Shown: in pieces, positions 1 through 8,183 of the stretch
Layout: every line of letters starts with the position of its first letter
Numbering within the stretch: the first letter of the stretch is position 1
Assembly (NCBI RefSeq): GCF_002858715.1
Contig: NZ_PJZH01000003.1
Coordinates: 62,001-126,000 of the forward strand
Length of the DNA: 64,000 bases
Direction: 5' to 3'
Source of the DNA: Chimaeribacter coloradensis
GTDB lineage: Bacteria > Pseudomonadota > Gammaproteobacteria > Enterobacterales > Enterobacteriaceae
Translations under genes and position numbers: made by a program
The notes under the pieces: generated by a model
What the model was told of the DNA's origin: nothing
Database searches by the model: none
Seen by the model: only the letters and a program-made list of their open reading frames with translations

Positions 1-1163
1 GCGCGCTGGGCATCACGGTATACTGGCAGAACCGCAAGGGCAGTGCCTCCTCCACCGATCTCAGCCCGGAGGCGATAAGCCGCACCGTGCAGGCGGCGCT
101 GGACATTGCCCGTTATACCTCGCCCGACCCGTACGCCGGGGCGGCTGACCCGGAGCTGCTGGCGTTTGAGGCACCGGATCTCGACCTGTTCCACCCCACC
201 GAGCTGGACGCCGAACGCGCCATTGAGCTGGCGGCGCGGGCGGAGCAGGCGGCGCTCTCCGCCGACAAACGCATCACCAACAGCGAAGGCGGCAGCTTCA
301 ACAGCCATGTCGGCATCAAGGTATTCGGCAACAGCCACGGCATGTTGCAGAGCTACTGTTCGAGCCGCCACTCCATGTCGAGCTGCGTGATCGCCGAGCA
401 CAACGGCGACATGGAGCGCGACTACGCCTACACCATCGGCCGCGCGATTGACGACCTGCAAAGCCCGGAGTGGGTCGGGGAAGAGTGCGCCCGCCGCACC
501 CTGTCTCGCCTTTCGCCGCGCAAACTGGCGACCATGAAAGCGCCGGTGCTGTTCGCTTCGGAAGTGGCGACCGGCCTGTTCGGCCACCTGGTCGGGGCGA
601 TCAGCGGCGGCAGCATCTACCGCAAATCGAGCTTCCTGCTCGACAGCCTGGGCAAGCCGATCCTGCCGGAGTGGCTGACCATCGAGGAGCACCCGCACCT
701 GCGCAAAGGGCTGGCCTCCACGCCGTTCGACAGCGAAGGGGTACGCACCCAGCGCCGCGACATCGTCAAAGACGGCATCCTGCAAACCTGGCTGATGACC
801 AGCTACTCAGCGCGCAAACTCGGCCTGAAGAGCACCGGCCACGCAGGCGGCATCCATAACTGGCGCATTGCCGGGCAGGGGCACGACTTCACCGCCATGC
901 TGAAACAGCTCGGTACCGGGTTGCTGGTCACCGAACTGATGGGCCAGGGCGTCAGCGGCGTCACCGGCGACTACTCGCGCGGCGCGTCCGGCTTCTGGGT
1001 GGAGAACGGCGAAATCCAGTACCCGGTCAGTGAGATCACCATCGCCGGTAACCTGAAAGAGATGCTGCGCAATATCGTCAGCGTCGGCAGTGACATCGAA
1101 ACCCGCAGCAACATCCAGTGCGGCTCGGTGCTGCTGCCGGAGATGAAAATCGCCGGCGAATAA
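1..1163 (+). CDS. pmbA: Metalloprotease PmbA (TldE), 5'-truncated by window edge
   Basis: This is the C-terminal part of PmbA/TldE, the partner of TldD in a cytosolic zinc metalloprotease that matures microcin B17 and degrades CcdA in E. coli. The frame is open from base 3, reading [16 protein letters not shown], so the true start lies before the window. Family motifs are visible, including the region with [21 protein letters not shown] (split by me as SRHSMSS and ERDYAY), [24 protein letters not shown], and the late [21 protein letters not shown]. About 386 residues are present of a usual 446-450. A strong hairpin terminator follows the stop, so the next genes are a separate transcription unit. 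Confidence 0.96.
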   Translation, partial: ALGITVYWQNRKGSASSTDLSPEAISRTVQAALDIARYTSPDPYAGAADPELLAFEAPDLDLFHPTELDAERAIELAARAEQAALSADKRITNSEGGSFNSHVGIKVFGNSHGMLQSYCSSRHSMSSCVIAEHNGDMERDYAYTIGRAIDDLQSPEWVGEECARRTLSRLSPRKLATMKAPVLFASEVATGLFGHLVGAISGGSIYRKSSFLLDSLGKPILPEWLTIEEHPHLRKGLASTPFDSEGVRTQRRDIVKDGILQTWLMTSYSARKLGLKSTGHAGGIHNWRIAGQGHDFTAMLKQLGTGLLVTELMGQGVSGVTGDYSRGASGFWVENGEIQYPVSEITIAGNLKEMLRNIVSVGSDIETRSNIQCGSVLLPEMKIAGE

Positions 1164-1193
1164 CGCATCGACGGATAGACCTCATCTTCCCCT

Positions 1194-1226
1194 AAAAACG
1201 GGCTGCCCAGGCAGCCCGTTTTTTTA
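1194..1226 (+). terminator. Rho-independent terminator of pmbA
   Basis: A nine-base-pair stem, CGGGCTGCC paired with GGCAGCCCG over a two-base loop, is preceded by A residues and followed by seven T residues. It sits 30 bases after the pmbA stop codon. Confidence 0.9.
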
Positions 1227-1293
1227 TTTCCCCGCCCCCATGCCGTTTGCGGAATCCGTGGTTTTGCGAATTGGATCTCTCCTGCCTATTTCA

Positions 1294-1313
1294 TTTCCAG
1301 TTTGAACTGGAAA
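1294..1313. promoter_or_regulatory. Candidate operator: 20-bp palindrome upstream of the PRD/dga-like cluster
   Basis: The sequence TTTCCAGTT-TG-AACTGGAAA has perfect nine-base arms around a two-base centre. It lies 78 bases before the first gene of the 1391-10100 cluster, in the only sizeable intergenic space that could hold the cluster promoter. No T-tract follows, so it does not look like a terminator. I infer a binding site for the cluster's own regulator (8184-10100). I could not assign clear -35 and -10 boxes. Confidence 0.4.
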
Positions 1314-1390
1314 AAGTGCGTCTACACACTGCGCCCGGCTGCGCGTAGGGTAAAGCCACACCCAGAATAACCGGCAGGGAGAGAGGCGCC

Positions 1391-1750
1391 GTGAAGAATG
1401 AAACCGCACCGGGTAATGAGGCCGTCAGGGTGGATACCGCTATGGCAAATATCAGGGCGCAGCAAGTGCTGGCAGAAATAATGGCGTTGCTCGGCCGCAA
1501 GGCTATTTACCCCAACGCCGTGCAGCAGCAGATGCTGGATTCCCATATCCGCGCCATGGTATTGCGCTCGCTTACCGGCGAGCCGCTGCCGGAGGTGGAA
1601 AAAGATCTGTTTGAGGATATTTCCGCTGACTCGATGGCAATGGCGGAACAGGTCGTAGAGGGCGTCGGGAATTTACCGATTGAAGAGGCCTATTTGCTCT
1701 CCGTGCATTTTGAAGTGGCGAAAGAGAATACCCGCGATAACAACCTTTAA
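1391..1750 (+). CDS. Stand-alone PRD domain protein
   Basis: This 119-residue protein is essentially one PTS regulation domain. The two conserved PRD histidines are visible: H52 in the motif SHIRAMVLRS and H106 in the motif AYLLSVHFEVAKEN. In multi-domain regulators such as BglG and LicR these histidines are phosphorylated by HPr or an enzyme II. Here there is no RNA- or DNA-binding domain, as in E. coli YhfY. The start is GTG, chosen because a GGGAGAGAGG ribosome-binding site lies just upstream; an internal ATG at 1445 is possible. It is the first gene of the cluster. Its likely role is phosphorylation-dependent control of a partner protein, which is an inference. Confidence 0.75.
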   Translation: MKNETAPGNEAVRVDTAMANIRAQQVLAEIMALLGRKAIYPNAVQQQMLDSHIRAMVLRSLTGEPLPEVEKDLFEDISADSMAMAEQVVEGVGNLPIEEAYLLSVHFEVAKENTRDNNL

Positions 1751-1769
1751 TCTGAATCAGGGGATAACA

Positions 1770-2135
1770 ATGGATATTACCGTAGTGATTGGCGACCGGC
1801 TGGGCAAAGGGCAGAAAGTGGCGCAGGGCGTGGAAGCGGCAGGCGGCAAGGCGGTGGTGGTGCCGGGCATGGCCGCGGACATGAAACTGGGCGACGTGAT
1901 GAAAGCGGAAGGCGCGACCTTCGGCATTTCATTCTGCGGCAGCGGCGGCGCGGGGGCGATTACCGCCCAGAATAAATATGGTTATAAAGCGCGGCACGGC
2001 ATGCGCTCGGTGGACGAAGGCGTCACGGCGATTAATGACGGCTGCACCGTATTAGGTTTCGGGTTTATGGATAAAGAGGAACTGGGCCAGAAACTGGTGG
2101 AAGCCTGGCGCAAGAAATTCGGCCAGACGCCATGA
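1770..2135 (+). CDS. Glycine-rich SFCGS family protein
   Basis: This 121-residue protein belongs to the small family named after its SFCGS motif, seen here as FGISFCGSGGAGAIT around residues 51-65. Cys56 is the motif cysteine; a second cysteine is Cys92. No signal peptide or membrane segment is visible, so it should be cytosolic. The start at ATG 1770 is preceded by AGGGG, and an upstream ATG in the same frame lies inside the preceding gene. Its stop overlaps the next start in ATGA, so the two are translationally coupled. No biochemical function is known to me. The small alpha/beta look, the cysteine and the linkage to membrane proteins make an EIIB-like phosphocarrier an attractive but unproven idea. 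Confidence 0.7.
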   Translation: MDITVVIGDRLGKGQKVAQGVEAAGGKAVVVPGMAADMKLGDVMKAEGATFGISFCGSGGAGAITAQNKYGYKARHGMRSVDEGVTAINDGCTVLGFGFMDKEELGQKLVEAWRKKFGQTP

Positions 2136-2428
2136 AACAGCATTACACCACCACCGTTCAGGTACAGGGAAAAGGTGAAACCAAAGCGGCGGCGTTTTCA
2201 GCCGCATTAAGCCAGGTGCAGCAGGCGGTTATGCGTTCCACAGAGAATATCCTGTTGCGTATTGAGCCGCAGGATCTGCGGGTAATAAAAGCGGAAGAGA
2301 AAATCACGCGGGAGAAATTCCTGTTTTTCTTTCTGCCGCGTGAAAAGCGGCACTATCAGGTGCTGCTGGAAATAACGGTCAACGTGACCGCCATTAATAC
2401 CGGGCAGGTCACGTTCGCCACTTTATAA
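2132..2428 (+). CDS. DUF4312 family protein
   Basis: This is a 98-residue protein of the uncharacterised DUF4312 family, recognised from its sequence (MKQHYTTTVQVQGKGETK and a FLFFFLPREKRHYQVLLEIT segment) and from its fixed position between the SFCGS protein and DUF4311. It starts four bases inside the end of the upstream gene. It has no transmembrane helix of normal length and no obvious catalytic motif. The beta-rich, charged sequence suggests a small soluble subunit. Its strict co-occurrence with the two membrane proteins points to a shared complex, which is an inference. Confidence 0.65.
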   Translation: MKQHYTTTVQVQGKGETKAAAFSAALSQVQQAVMRSTENILLRIEPQDLRVIKAEEKITREKFLFFFLPREKRHYQVLLEITVNVTAINTGQVTFATL

Positions 2429-2457
2429 ACAGCTGGGCGGGAAATTAAGGAGTCCTG

Positions 2458-3234
2458 ATGTTTTTTATTATTCTGCTTAAGTCGCTGGTGATCGGCGGGC
2501 TGGTGGGCGTCGGTGTCGGGGCCGGGGCGGCGCGCATGTTCCATGCGCCCACGGTGCAGGGCATGGGCGCGTTCCGCACCCTGGGCGAGTTGAACGCCTG
2601 CGAGGGCGACCCGGCGTCACACTTCTCGTTCGGCCTTGGCTTCTTCTTCAACGCCTGGGCCTCCTCTGTGGCGGCCGGGGCCTTCACCCAGGACGTTGAC
2701 CACCGCATCATCCCCAACTGGGGGGCGGCGGCAATCATGATGAAAAACCGCAACCTGGCGGAGACCCTGCACGACCCGCGCAAAATGGCGCTGGCCTGTG
2801 GGCTGATCGGCATGGTGGTGGTGGCGTTCCTCAATACCACCGCCTCGGCGGTGCCGGCGGCGCTCCAGGTCACGGCGGTGAAAGTGCTGGTGCCGGCCGC
2901 CAACCTGCTGGTGAACACCGTGATGCCGGTAATCTTCTGGCTGGCGGCGATCGATGCCGGGCGGCGCTCCGGCTTCTGGGGCACGGTGTTCGGCGGGCTG
3001 GCGCAGCTGATCATGGGCAACGCGGTGCCGGGGCTGGTGCTCGGTATCCTGATCGGCAAGGGCGTGGAAGAGAGCGGCTGGAACCGCGTCACCAAAATCA
3101 TGATGGCGGTGATTGTGCTGCTGTTTGTGCTGAGCGGCTTCTTCCGCGGCTTTGACATGAAACTGCTGCAATCCTTCACCCTCGGCGTGCCGGGCTGGCT
3201 CGACCATATCCACAACACCTTGAGCGGGAAATAA
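2458..3234 (+). CDS. DUF4311 family polytopic membrane protein
   Basis: This 258-residue protein is hydrophobic over most of its length, with about six to seven possible membrane segments starting at residues 2-22 (FFIILLKSLVIGGLVGVGVG). Glycine-rich helices and a conserved-looking EGDPASHFSFGLGFFFNAW stretch stand out. It matches the uncharacterised DUF4311 family. A good AAGGAG ribosome-binding site precedes the ATG. Two bases separate it from the DUF4310 gene, so the two are probably made together and I infer that they form the membrane core of a transporter. No ABC, MFS or known PTS EIIC signature is seen. Confidence 0.7.
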   Translation: MFFIILLKSLVIGGLVGVGVGAGAARMFHAPTVQGMGAFRTLGELNACEGDPASHFSFGLGFFFNAWASSVAAGAFTQDVDHRIIPNWGAAAIMMKNRNLAETLHDPRKMALACGLIGMVVVAFLNTTASAVPAALQVTAVKVLVPAANLLVNTVMPVIFWLAAIDAGRRSGFWGTVFGGLAQLIMGNAVPGLVLGILIGKGVEESGWNRVTKIMMAVIVLLFVLSGFFRGFDMKLLQSFTLGVPGWLDHIHNTLSGK

Positions 3235-3236
3235 TC

Positions 3237-3911
3237 ATGACGACCCTTATCACTGAAAAAGTGGAACAGCAGGAGAAAGCCGGGTTCTGGTACGCCGACT
3301 GGTCTTTCCCGATCTTTGTCGGCCTGCTCTCCTCCGGGGTGTTTGCCGGTACGCATATGTACTACCTCTACGGCATCGGCGCGTTCAACGAAGTGGCCTT
3401 TGTCTCGATGCTGCGCGCCGGGATGGACACCGGCGTCTACGGCGCGGTGGCCGCCTTCGGGGCGAGTTTCCTGTTTGCCCGCATCATTGAAGGCTCGCTG
3501 GTCGGCGTGCTGGACATCGGCGGCGCGGTGCAGACCGGCGTCGGGCTGGGTATCCCGGCGCTGCTGCTCGGTGCGGGCATCGTCTTCCCGGTGGAGAACT
3601 TTGTGGCGTCGCTGATCACCGGGCTGGTGGCGGGGCTGGCAATCGGCTACCTGATTATCCTGGCGCGCAAATTCACCATCAACCAGAGCAACTCCACCTA
3701 CGGCGCGGATGTGATGATGGGCGCGGGCAACACCTCCGGGCGCTTCCTTGGGCCGTTGATCATCCTGTCGGCAATTGCTGCCTCGATCCCGATCGGCATC
3801 GGCTCGCTGCTGGGCGCGCTGCTCTTCTACCTCTGGCAGAAACCGATCACCGGCGGGGCGATCCTCGGCGCGATGATCTTCGGTGCCATTTTCCCGGTGA
3901 CCCTTTCCTGA
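3237..3911 (+). CDS. DUF4310 family polytopic membrane protein
   Basis: This is a 224-residue membrane protein of the uncharacterised DUF4310 family. It has a short soluble N-terminus (residues 1-22) and then five to six hydrophobic segments, several rich in glycine, with the motif NSTYGADVMMGAGNTSGRFLG in the second half. Its stop codon overlaps the start of the amidohydrolase gene by one base (TGATG). With DUF4311 it is the best candidate for the substrate pathway of this cluster. Like DUF4311 it has no family-level function known to me. Confidence 0.7.
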   Translation: MTTLITEKVEQQEKAGFWYADWSFPIFVGLLSSGVFAGTHMYYLYGIGAFNEVAFVSMLRAGMDTGVYGAVAAFGASFLFARIIEGSLVGVLDIGGAVQTGVGLGIPALLLGAGIVFPVENFVASLITGLVAGLAIGYLIILARKFTINQSNSTYGADVMMGAGNTSGRFLGPLIILSAIAASIPIGIGSLLGALLFYLWQKPITGGAILGAMIFGAIFPVTLS

Positions 3912-5056
3912 TGGCGGGCAACATGATGGATCTGATGTTTCGCCGGGCGCGGCTGCCGGACGGCAGCCTGACCGATCTGGCGGTGCAGGATGGCCGCATC
4001 GTCGCGCTGGGCCACCTGCCGGAGACAATGGCAGCAGAGAAAAGCGTGGATCTGGCGGGCGCGGCCTACCTCAGCGCCGGCTGGATCGACAGCCATGTGC
4101 ACTGTTACCCGGCGTCGCCGATCTACCATGACGAGCCGGATCGCGTCGGCATCGACGGCGGCGTCACCACGGTGGTGGACGCAGGCAGCACCGGCGCGGA
4201 TCAGGTCGGGGATTTCCACCGCCTGACGCGCCCGGCGCGCACCCGGGTGCTGGCGCTGCTGAATATCGCCCGCACCGGCATCGTGACGCAGAACGAGCTG
4301 GCCGACATGGCGCAGATCGACGGCACGGCGGTAACGCAGGCGATCCATGACTACCCCGGCTTTATCATCGGGCTGAAGGCGCGCATGAGCAGCAGCGTGG
4401 TGGGGCAGAACGGCCTGCGGCCGCTGATCCGCGCCAAGCAGATCCAGCGCGACAACGGCGATTTACCGCTGATGGTGCACATCGGCAACGATCCGCCGGA
4501 TCTGGACGGCATCGCCGATCTGCTCACGGCGGGCGACATCATCACCCACTGCTACAACGGCAAGCCGAACCGCATCCTGACGCCGCAGGGCGCACTGCGC
4601 GGCGCGGTACGGCAGGCGATGGAGCGCGGCGTGCGGCTCGACGTCGGCCACGGCAGCGCCAGCTTCAGCTTTGCGGTGGCGCAGCAGGCGATCACCCTCG
4701 GCATCCTGCCGCACACCATCAGTTCCGACATCTACTGCCGCAACCGCTTACAGGGGCCGGTACACAGCCTGGCGGCGGTGATGTCCAAATTCCTGGCGCT
4801 CGGCATGACGCTGCCGCAGGTGATCGACTGCGTGACGGTAAACGCCGCCCAGGCGCTGAAACTCCACGGGCGCGGGCGGCTGGCGGTGGGGGAGGCGGCG
4901 GATCTCACGCTGTTTACCCTCAGCGACGCGCCGCAGATCTACGCCGATGCCGACGGCATCACCATGAACGCGCCACAGCATCTGGTGCCGCTGGCGGCGG
5001 TGGTCGCCGGGGCGCTCTATCCAACGCAAGAAGGGAATGCCCATCATGTCTTCTGA
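3911..5056 (+). CDS. Amidohydrolase/deacetylase family metallohydrolase
   Basis: This 381-residue cytosolic enzyme belongs to the amidohydrolase superfamily. The metal ligands of a binuclear centre can be read in order: H62 and H64 in DSHVHCYP, K156 in GLKARMS (the carboxylated lysine position), H190 in MVHIGND, H213 in THCYNGK and D273 in SSDIYCRN. The family is usually called amidohydrolase/deacetylase and includes enzymes hydrolysing N-acetyl or acetyl ester groups and cyclic amides. Here it sits directly before an ammonia-lyase for amino-aldonates, which suggests that it frees the amine before elimination. That order is an inference. It overlaps the next gene. Confidence 0.85.
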   Translation: MAGNMMDLMFRRARLPDGSLTDLAVQDGRIVALGHLPETMAAEKSVDLAGAAYLSAGWIDSHVHCYPASPIYHDEPDRVGIDGGVTTVVDAGSTGADQVGDFHRLTRPARTRVLALLNIARTGIVTQNELADMAQIDGTAVTQAIHDYPGFIIGLKARMSSSVVGQNGLRPLIRAKQIQRDNGDLPLMVHIGNDPPDLDGIADLLTAGDIITHCYNGKPNRILTPQGALRGAVRQAMERGVRLDVGHGSASFSFAVAQQAITLGILPHTISSDIYCRNRLQGPVHSLAAVMSKFLALGMTLPQVIDCVTVNAAQALKLHGRGRLAVGEAADLTLFTLSDAPQIYADADGITMNAPQHLVPLAAVVAGALYPTQEGNAHHVF

Positions 5057-6191
5057 AACCACGGCAGAGAACCGCACGCCGTCACTCTATGAGAAATACC
5101 AGCTGAAACAGGTGATCAACGCCTCCGGCCGCATGACCATCCTCGGTGTCTCCACGCCGGAACCGGCAGTGGCCGAGGCGGTGAACTACGGCCTCAGCCA
5201 CTTTTTTGAGATGAAAGATCTGGTGGTGAAAACCGGCGCCTACATCGCCGGGCTGCTGAACGCCGAGGACGCGGTGATCGTCTCCTGCGCCTCGGCCGGG
5301 ATCGCGCAGTCGGTGGCGGCGGTGATCGTCAAAGAGAGCGATCACCTGCTGGTTAACCTGCACAGCGCTGCCCATGACGTGCCGGATGAGATCGTGCTGC
5401 CGAAGGGGCATAACGTCAATTACGGCGCGCCGGTCGGCACCATGGTGGCGCTGGGCGGCGGAAAAGTGGTGGAAGCGGGCTACGCCAACGAATGCTCGGC
5501 GGCACAGCTGGCGGCCGCCATCACCCCGCGCACCGCCGCGCTGCTCTACATCAAGTCACACCATTCGGTGCAGAAAAGTATGCTGACGGTCGCCGAGGCA
5601 GCGGAGGTGGCGCACCGCCACCAGTTGCCGCTGATTGTCGATGCGGCGGCCGAAGAGGATCTCACCTGTTACTACGAGATGGGCGCAGACCTGGTGATCT
5701 ACAGCGGGGCCAAGGCGCTGGAAGGGCCGTCGAGCGGGCTGGTTGTCGGCCGCGCCCGCTATGTCGCCTGGGTGCGCCGCCAGTCCGAAGGGATTGGCCG
5801 GGCGATGAAAGTCGGCAAAGAGGGCATCCTGGGGCTGACGGAGGCGATCGAGCGTTACGTGCACCGCGCACCGGTGAGCGGTCAGGCGCTGGTGGAGAAG
5901 ATGACGCCGTTTATTGAGCGCCTCAACAGCCTGCCGGGCGTCAGCGCACGCGTGGTGTGGGACAGCGCCGGGCGTGACATCGCCCGCACCGAGATCGCCT
6001 TTGATGAGGCCGCGCTGGGGTGGCGCACCGGTGACATCGTGCAGCAGCTGAAAACCGGCGAGATCGCCATCTACTTCCGCGGTTACCGCGCCAATGAGGG
6101 CAAGATTGAGGTGGATGTGCGCAGCGTTACCCCGCCGCAACTCACCACCATTTACACCTGCCTCGCCACCCTGCTGGAGAAACGCCCGTGA
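5046..6191 (+). CDS. dgaE: DgaE-like PLP-dependent ammonia-lyase (D-glucosaminate-6-phosphate type)
   Basis: This 381-residue enzyme of the SelA-like, PLP-dependent fold matches the DgaE family, which in Salmonella removes ammonia from D-glucosaminate-6-phosphate to give 2-keto-3-deoxy-6-phosphogluconate. The PLP lysine is K223 in IYSGAKALEGPSSG, and the upstream aspartate in LIVDAAAEED fits the cofactor-binding aspartate. I chose ATG 5046 over ATG 5037 because the AAGGGA ribosome-binding site at 5031-5036 is nine bases from 5046 but touches 5037. The gene overlaps the amidohydrolase end and, by GTGA, the aldolase start. The true substrate may differ from glucosaminate-6-phosphate. Confidence 0.85.
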   Translation: MSSETTAENRTPSLYEKYQLKQVINASGRMTILGVSTPEPAVAEAVNYGLSHFFEMKDLVVKTGAYIAGLLNAEDAVIVSCASAGIAQSVAAVIVKESDHLLVNLHSAAHDVPDEIVLPKGHNVNYGAPVGTMVALGGGKVVEAGYANECSAAQLAAAITPRTAALLYIKSHHSVQKSMLTVAEAAEVAHRHQLPLIVDAAAEEDLTCYYEMGADLVIYSGAKALEGPSSGLVVGRARYVAWVRRQSEGIGRAMKVGKEGILGLTEAIERYVHRAPVSGQALVEKMTPFIERLNSLPGVSARVVWDSAGRDIARTEIAFDEAALGWRTGDIVQQLKTGEIAIYFRGYRANEGKIEVDVRSVTPPQLTTIYTCLATLLEKRP

Positions 6192-6937
6192 AAACTGCCT
6201 CCTTAACCCCCAATTACTACCGTGACCGCGTCTGCCTGAATGTGCTGGCGGGCAGCAAAGCCAATGCGCAGGCGGTGTATGACGCCGCCGAAGGGCATGT
6301 GCTGGTGGGCGTGCTGTCAAAAAACTACCCCGATGTGGCCTCGGCGGTCGCGGACATGCGCGACTACGCGGCGCTGATCAACAATGCTATTTCCGTCGGG
6401 CTGGGGGCGGGTGATCCGCGCCAGTCGGCGATGGTCGGGCAGATCGCGGCCGCGCTGCAACCGCAGCATGTGAACCAGGTCTTCAGCGGCGTCGGCAGCA
6501 GCCGGGCGCTGCTCGGCCAGACGGAGACGGTGGTCAACGGGCTGATCTCGCCTGCCGGCCGCGCCGGGTGGGTCACCATCTCCACCGGGCCGCTGAGCAG
6601 CGCGCGCGAGGCGGCGGTGGTACCGGTGGAGACGGCGATCGCAATGCTGAAAGAGATGGGCGGCAGCTCGGTGAAATATTTCCCGATGGGCGGCCTGAGC
6701 ACGCGGGAGGAGTTCGCCGCCGTGGCCCGCGCCTGTGCCGCGCAGGATTTCTGGCTGGAGCCGACCGGCGGCATCGACCTGGAGAACTTCACGCCGATCA
6801 TGGCGATCGCGCTGGAGGCGGGGGTGAGCAAAATTATCCCGCATGTCTACAGTTCCATTATCGACAGCCAGAGCGGCGATACCCGCCCGTCGGCGGTCGC
6901 CGATCTGCTGGCGCAGCTGCGCGCGCTGGTGGGCTAA
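6188..6937 (+). CDS. dgaF: DgaF-like 2-dehydro-3-deoxyphosphogluconate aldolase
   Basis: This 249-residue protein matches the KDPG aldolase family represented by Salmonella DgaF, which splits 2-keto-3-deoxy-6-phosphogluconate into pyruvate and glyceraldehyde-3-phosphate. The barrel is recognisable, with a candidate Schiff-base lysine K163 in GGSSVKYFPMGGL and the phosphate-site-like EPTGGIDLENF. The start is GTG, overlapping the stop of dgaE in GTGA. Because this enzyme family uses a phosphorylated substrate and no sugar kinase gene is present in the cluster, phosphate must be added during uptake or by an enzyme encoded elsewhere. Confidence 0.85.
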   Translation: MKTASLTPNYYRDRVCLNVLAGSKANAQAVYDAAEGHVLVGVLSKNYPDVASAVADMRDYAALINNAISVGLGAGDPRQSAMVGQIAAALQPQHVNQVFSGVGSSRALLGQTETVVNGLISPAGRAGWVTISTGPLSSAREAAVVPVETAIAMLKEMGGSSVKYFPMGGLSTREEFAAVARACAAQDFWLEPTGGIDLENFTPIMAIALEAGVSKIIPHVYSSIIDSQSGDTRPSAVADLLAQLRALVG

Positions 6938-6961
6938 ACCCTCTTACACAGGAGAGACGCC

Positions 6962-8128
6962 GTGAAAACACGCACTGCCCTTTGTCTGGTGCTGGCGATG
7001 GTCAGCGCGCCGCTCTGCGCTGACGCCGCCCGCTACGCCTATGTCGGCACCTATAACCCCAACGGCGAAGGCGTCTACCGCTTTGCCGTCAACCCGGAGG
7101 ACGGCAGCCTCAGCGCGCGGACGCTGGTCAGTGGCGTCAGTAACCCGGCGCAGCTGGTGGCAAACGCCGCAGGCACGCTGCTGTTCGTCGGCAGTGAGGT
7201 CGCGGATTTCAACGGCGGGCAACAGGGCGGGCTGAGCGCTTACCGCATCAACCCGCAGGACGGCAGCCTGACGCTGCTCAACCAGGTGACCTCCGCCGGG
7301 CAGGGGCCGGTGTGGCTGTCACTGACGCCGGATGAGAAATTCCTGCTGGTGGCGAACTATGTCAGCGGCAGCGTCGCCGCCTTCCCGGTGGCGGCCGACG
7401 GCAAACTCGGCGCGGCGGTGTCGGTGCAGCAGCAGCAGGGCGAACCGGGCGCGGCGCGGCCGGCAGCGGCAGTTGAGGGGAGTTTCGCCATCAGCGATCA
7501 TAACGGGCCGCACGCCCATATGATCGAAAGCGATCCCAGCGGGCGGTTTGCCTTCTCCACCGATCTGGGGCTGGACAGGATCTACCAGTGGCGGCGCGAT
7601 CCGGCTACCGGCGCGCTGACGCCCAACGATCCGCCGTTTATCCCCGCGGCCTCACCGGGGGCGGGGCCGCGCCACCTGGTGTTCCACCCCACGGGCGACA
7701 CGCTGTTTGTGATCGCCGAGGAGGCGTCGGTGGTCACCAGTTACCGCCTCAACCGTGAAACCGGCACCCTGACGCCCCTGCATAGCCTCTCCTCGCTGCC
7801 GCCGGAGTATCAGGGCACCAGCTTTGCCGCCGGGCTGGTGCTCGGGCGTGACGGCAAAAACCTCTATGTCGCCAACCGCCTGCACAACAGCATCGGCCAG
7901 ATTGCGGTGACGCCTGAGGGCGGGATGCGCTGGGTCGGTGAAGTGTGGACGCGCGGTGACTACCCGCGCAGCCTGACCCTCGACCCGGCCGGGAAAACGA
8001 TTTACGTCATGAATCAACGCAGCGATAACATCACCCGCTTCCGGGTCGATCCAACGCATGGCACACTGACGTTCACCGGGGATTACACGCCGGTGGGCAG
8101 CCCGTCCCAGCTGATCATGGTGCCCTGA
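6962..8128 (+). CDS. Exported lactonase family beta-propeller protein
   Basis: This 388-residue protein belongs to the seven-bladed propeller lactonase family that includes YbhE-type 6-phosphogluconolactonase. Unlike cytosolic Pgl it begins with a clear signal peptide, MKTRTALCLVLAMVSAPLCADA, with likely cleavage before ARYAYVGTY, so it should act in the periplasm. Repeated blade motifs are seen, such as DGKNLYVANRLHNSI, DPAGKTIYVMNQRSDNI and TPDEKFLLVANYVSGS. The start is GTG behind GGAGAG. It lies 24 bases after the aldolase gene and is probably in the same mRNA. A periplasmic lactonase beside a cytosolic aldonate pathway suggests that the substrate first appears as a lactone outside the cell. 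Confidence 0.8.
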   Translation: MKTRTALCLVLAMVSAPLCADAARYAYVGTYNPNGEGVYRFAVNPEDGSLSARTLVSGVSNPAQLVANAAGTLLFVGSEVADFNGGQQGGLSAYRINPQDGSLTLLNQVTSAGQGPVWLSLTPDEKFLLVANYVSGSVAAFPVAADGKLGAAVSVQQQQGEPGAARPAAAVEGSFAISDHNGPHAHMIESDPSGRFAFSTDLGLDRIYQWRRDPATGALTPNDPPFIPAASPGAGPRHLVFHPTGDTLFVIAEEASVVTSYRLNRETGTLTPLHSLSSLPPEYQGTSFAAGLVLGRDGKNLYVANRLHNSIGQIAVTPEGGMRWVGEVWTRGDYPRSLTLDPAGKTIYVMNQRSDNITRFRVDPTHGTLTFTGDYTPVGSPSQLIMVP

Positions 8129-8183
8129 GGCAGCCGCGCTGCGCTCCGGTGCGAACCGTTACCCCCAACCCTGGAAGAGGATT

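Noticed and set aside
1230-1390. Sigma-54 promoter for the PRD/dga-like cluster
   Set aside because: Salmonella DgaR is sigma-54 dependent, so I looked for GG-N10-GC elements. None with good flanks was found, and the regulator here has no AAA+ domain.
2445-4028. A 527-codon minus-strand frame opposite DUF4311/DUF4310
   Set aside because: It is a frame shadow of the two membrane protein genes, with repetitive H, R, P and A composition and no recognisable domain.
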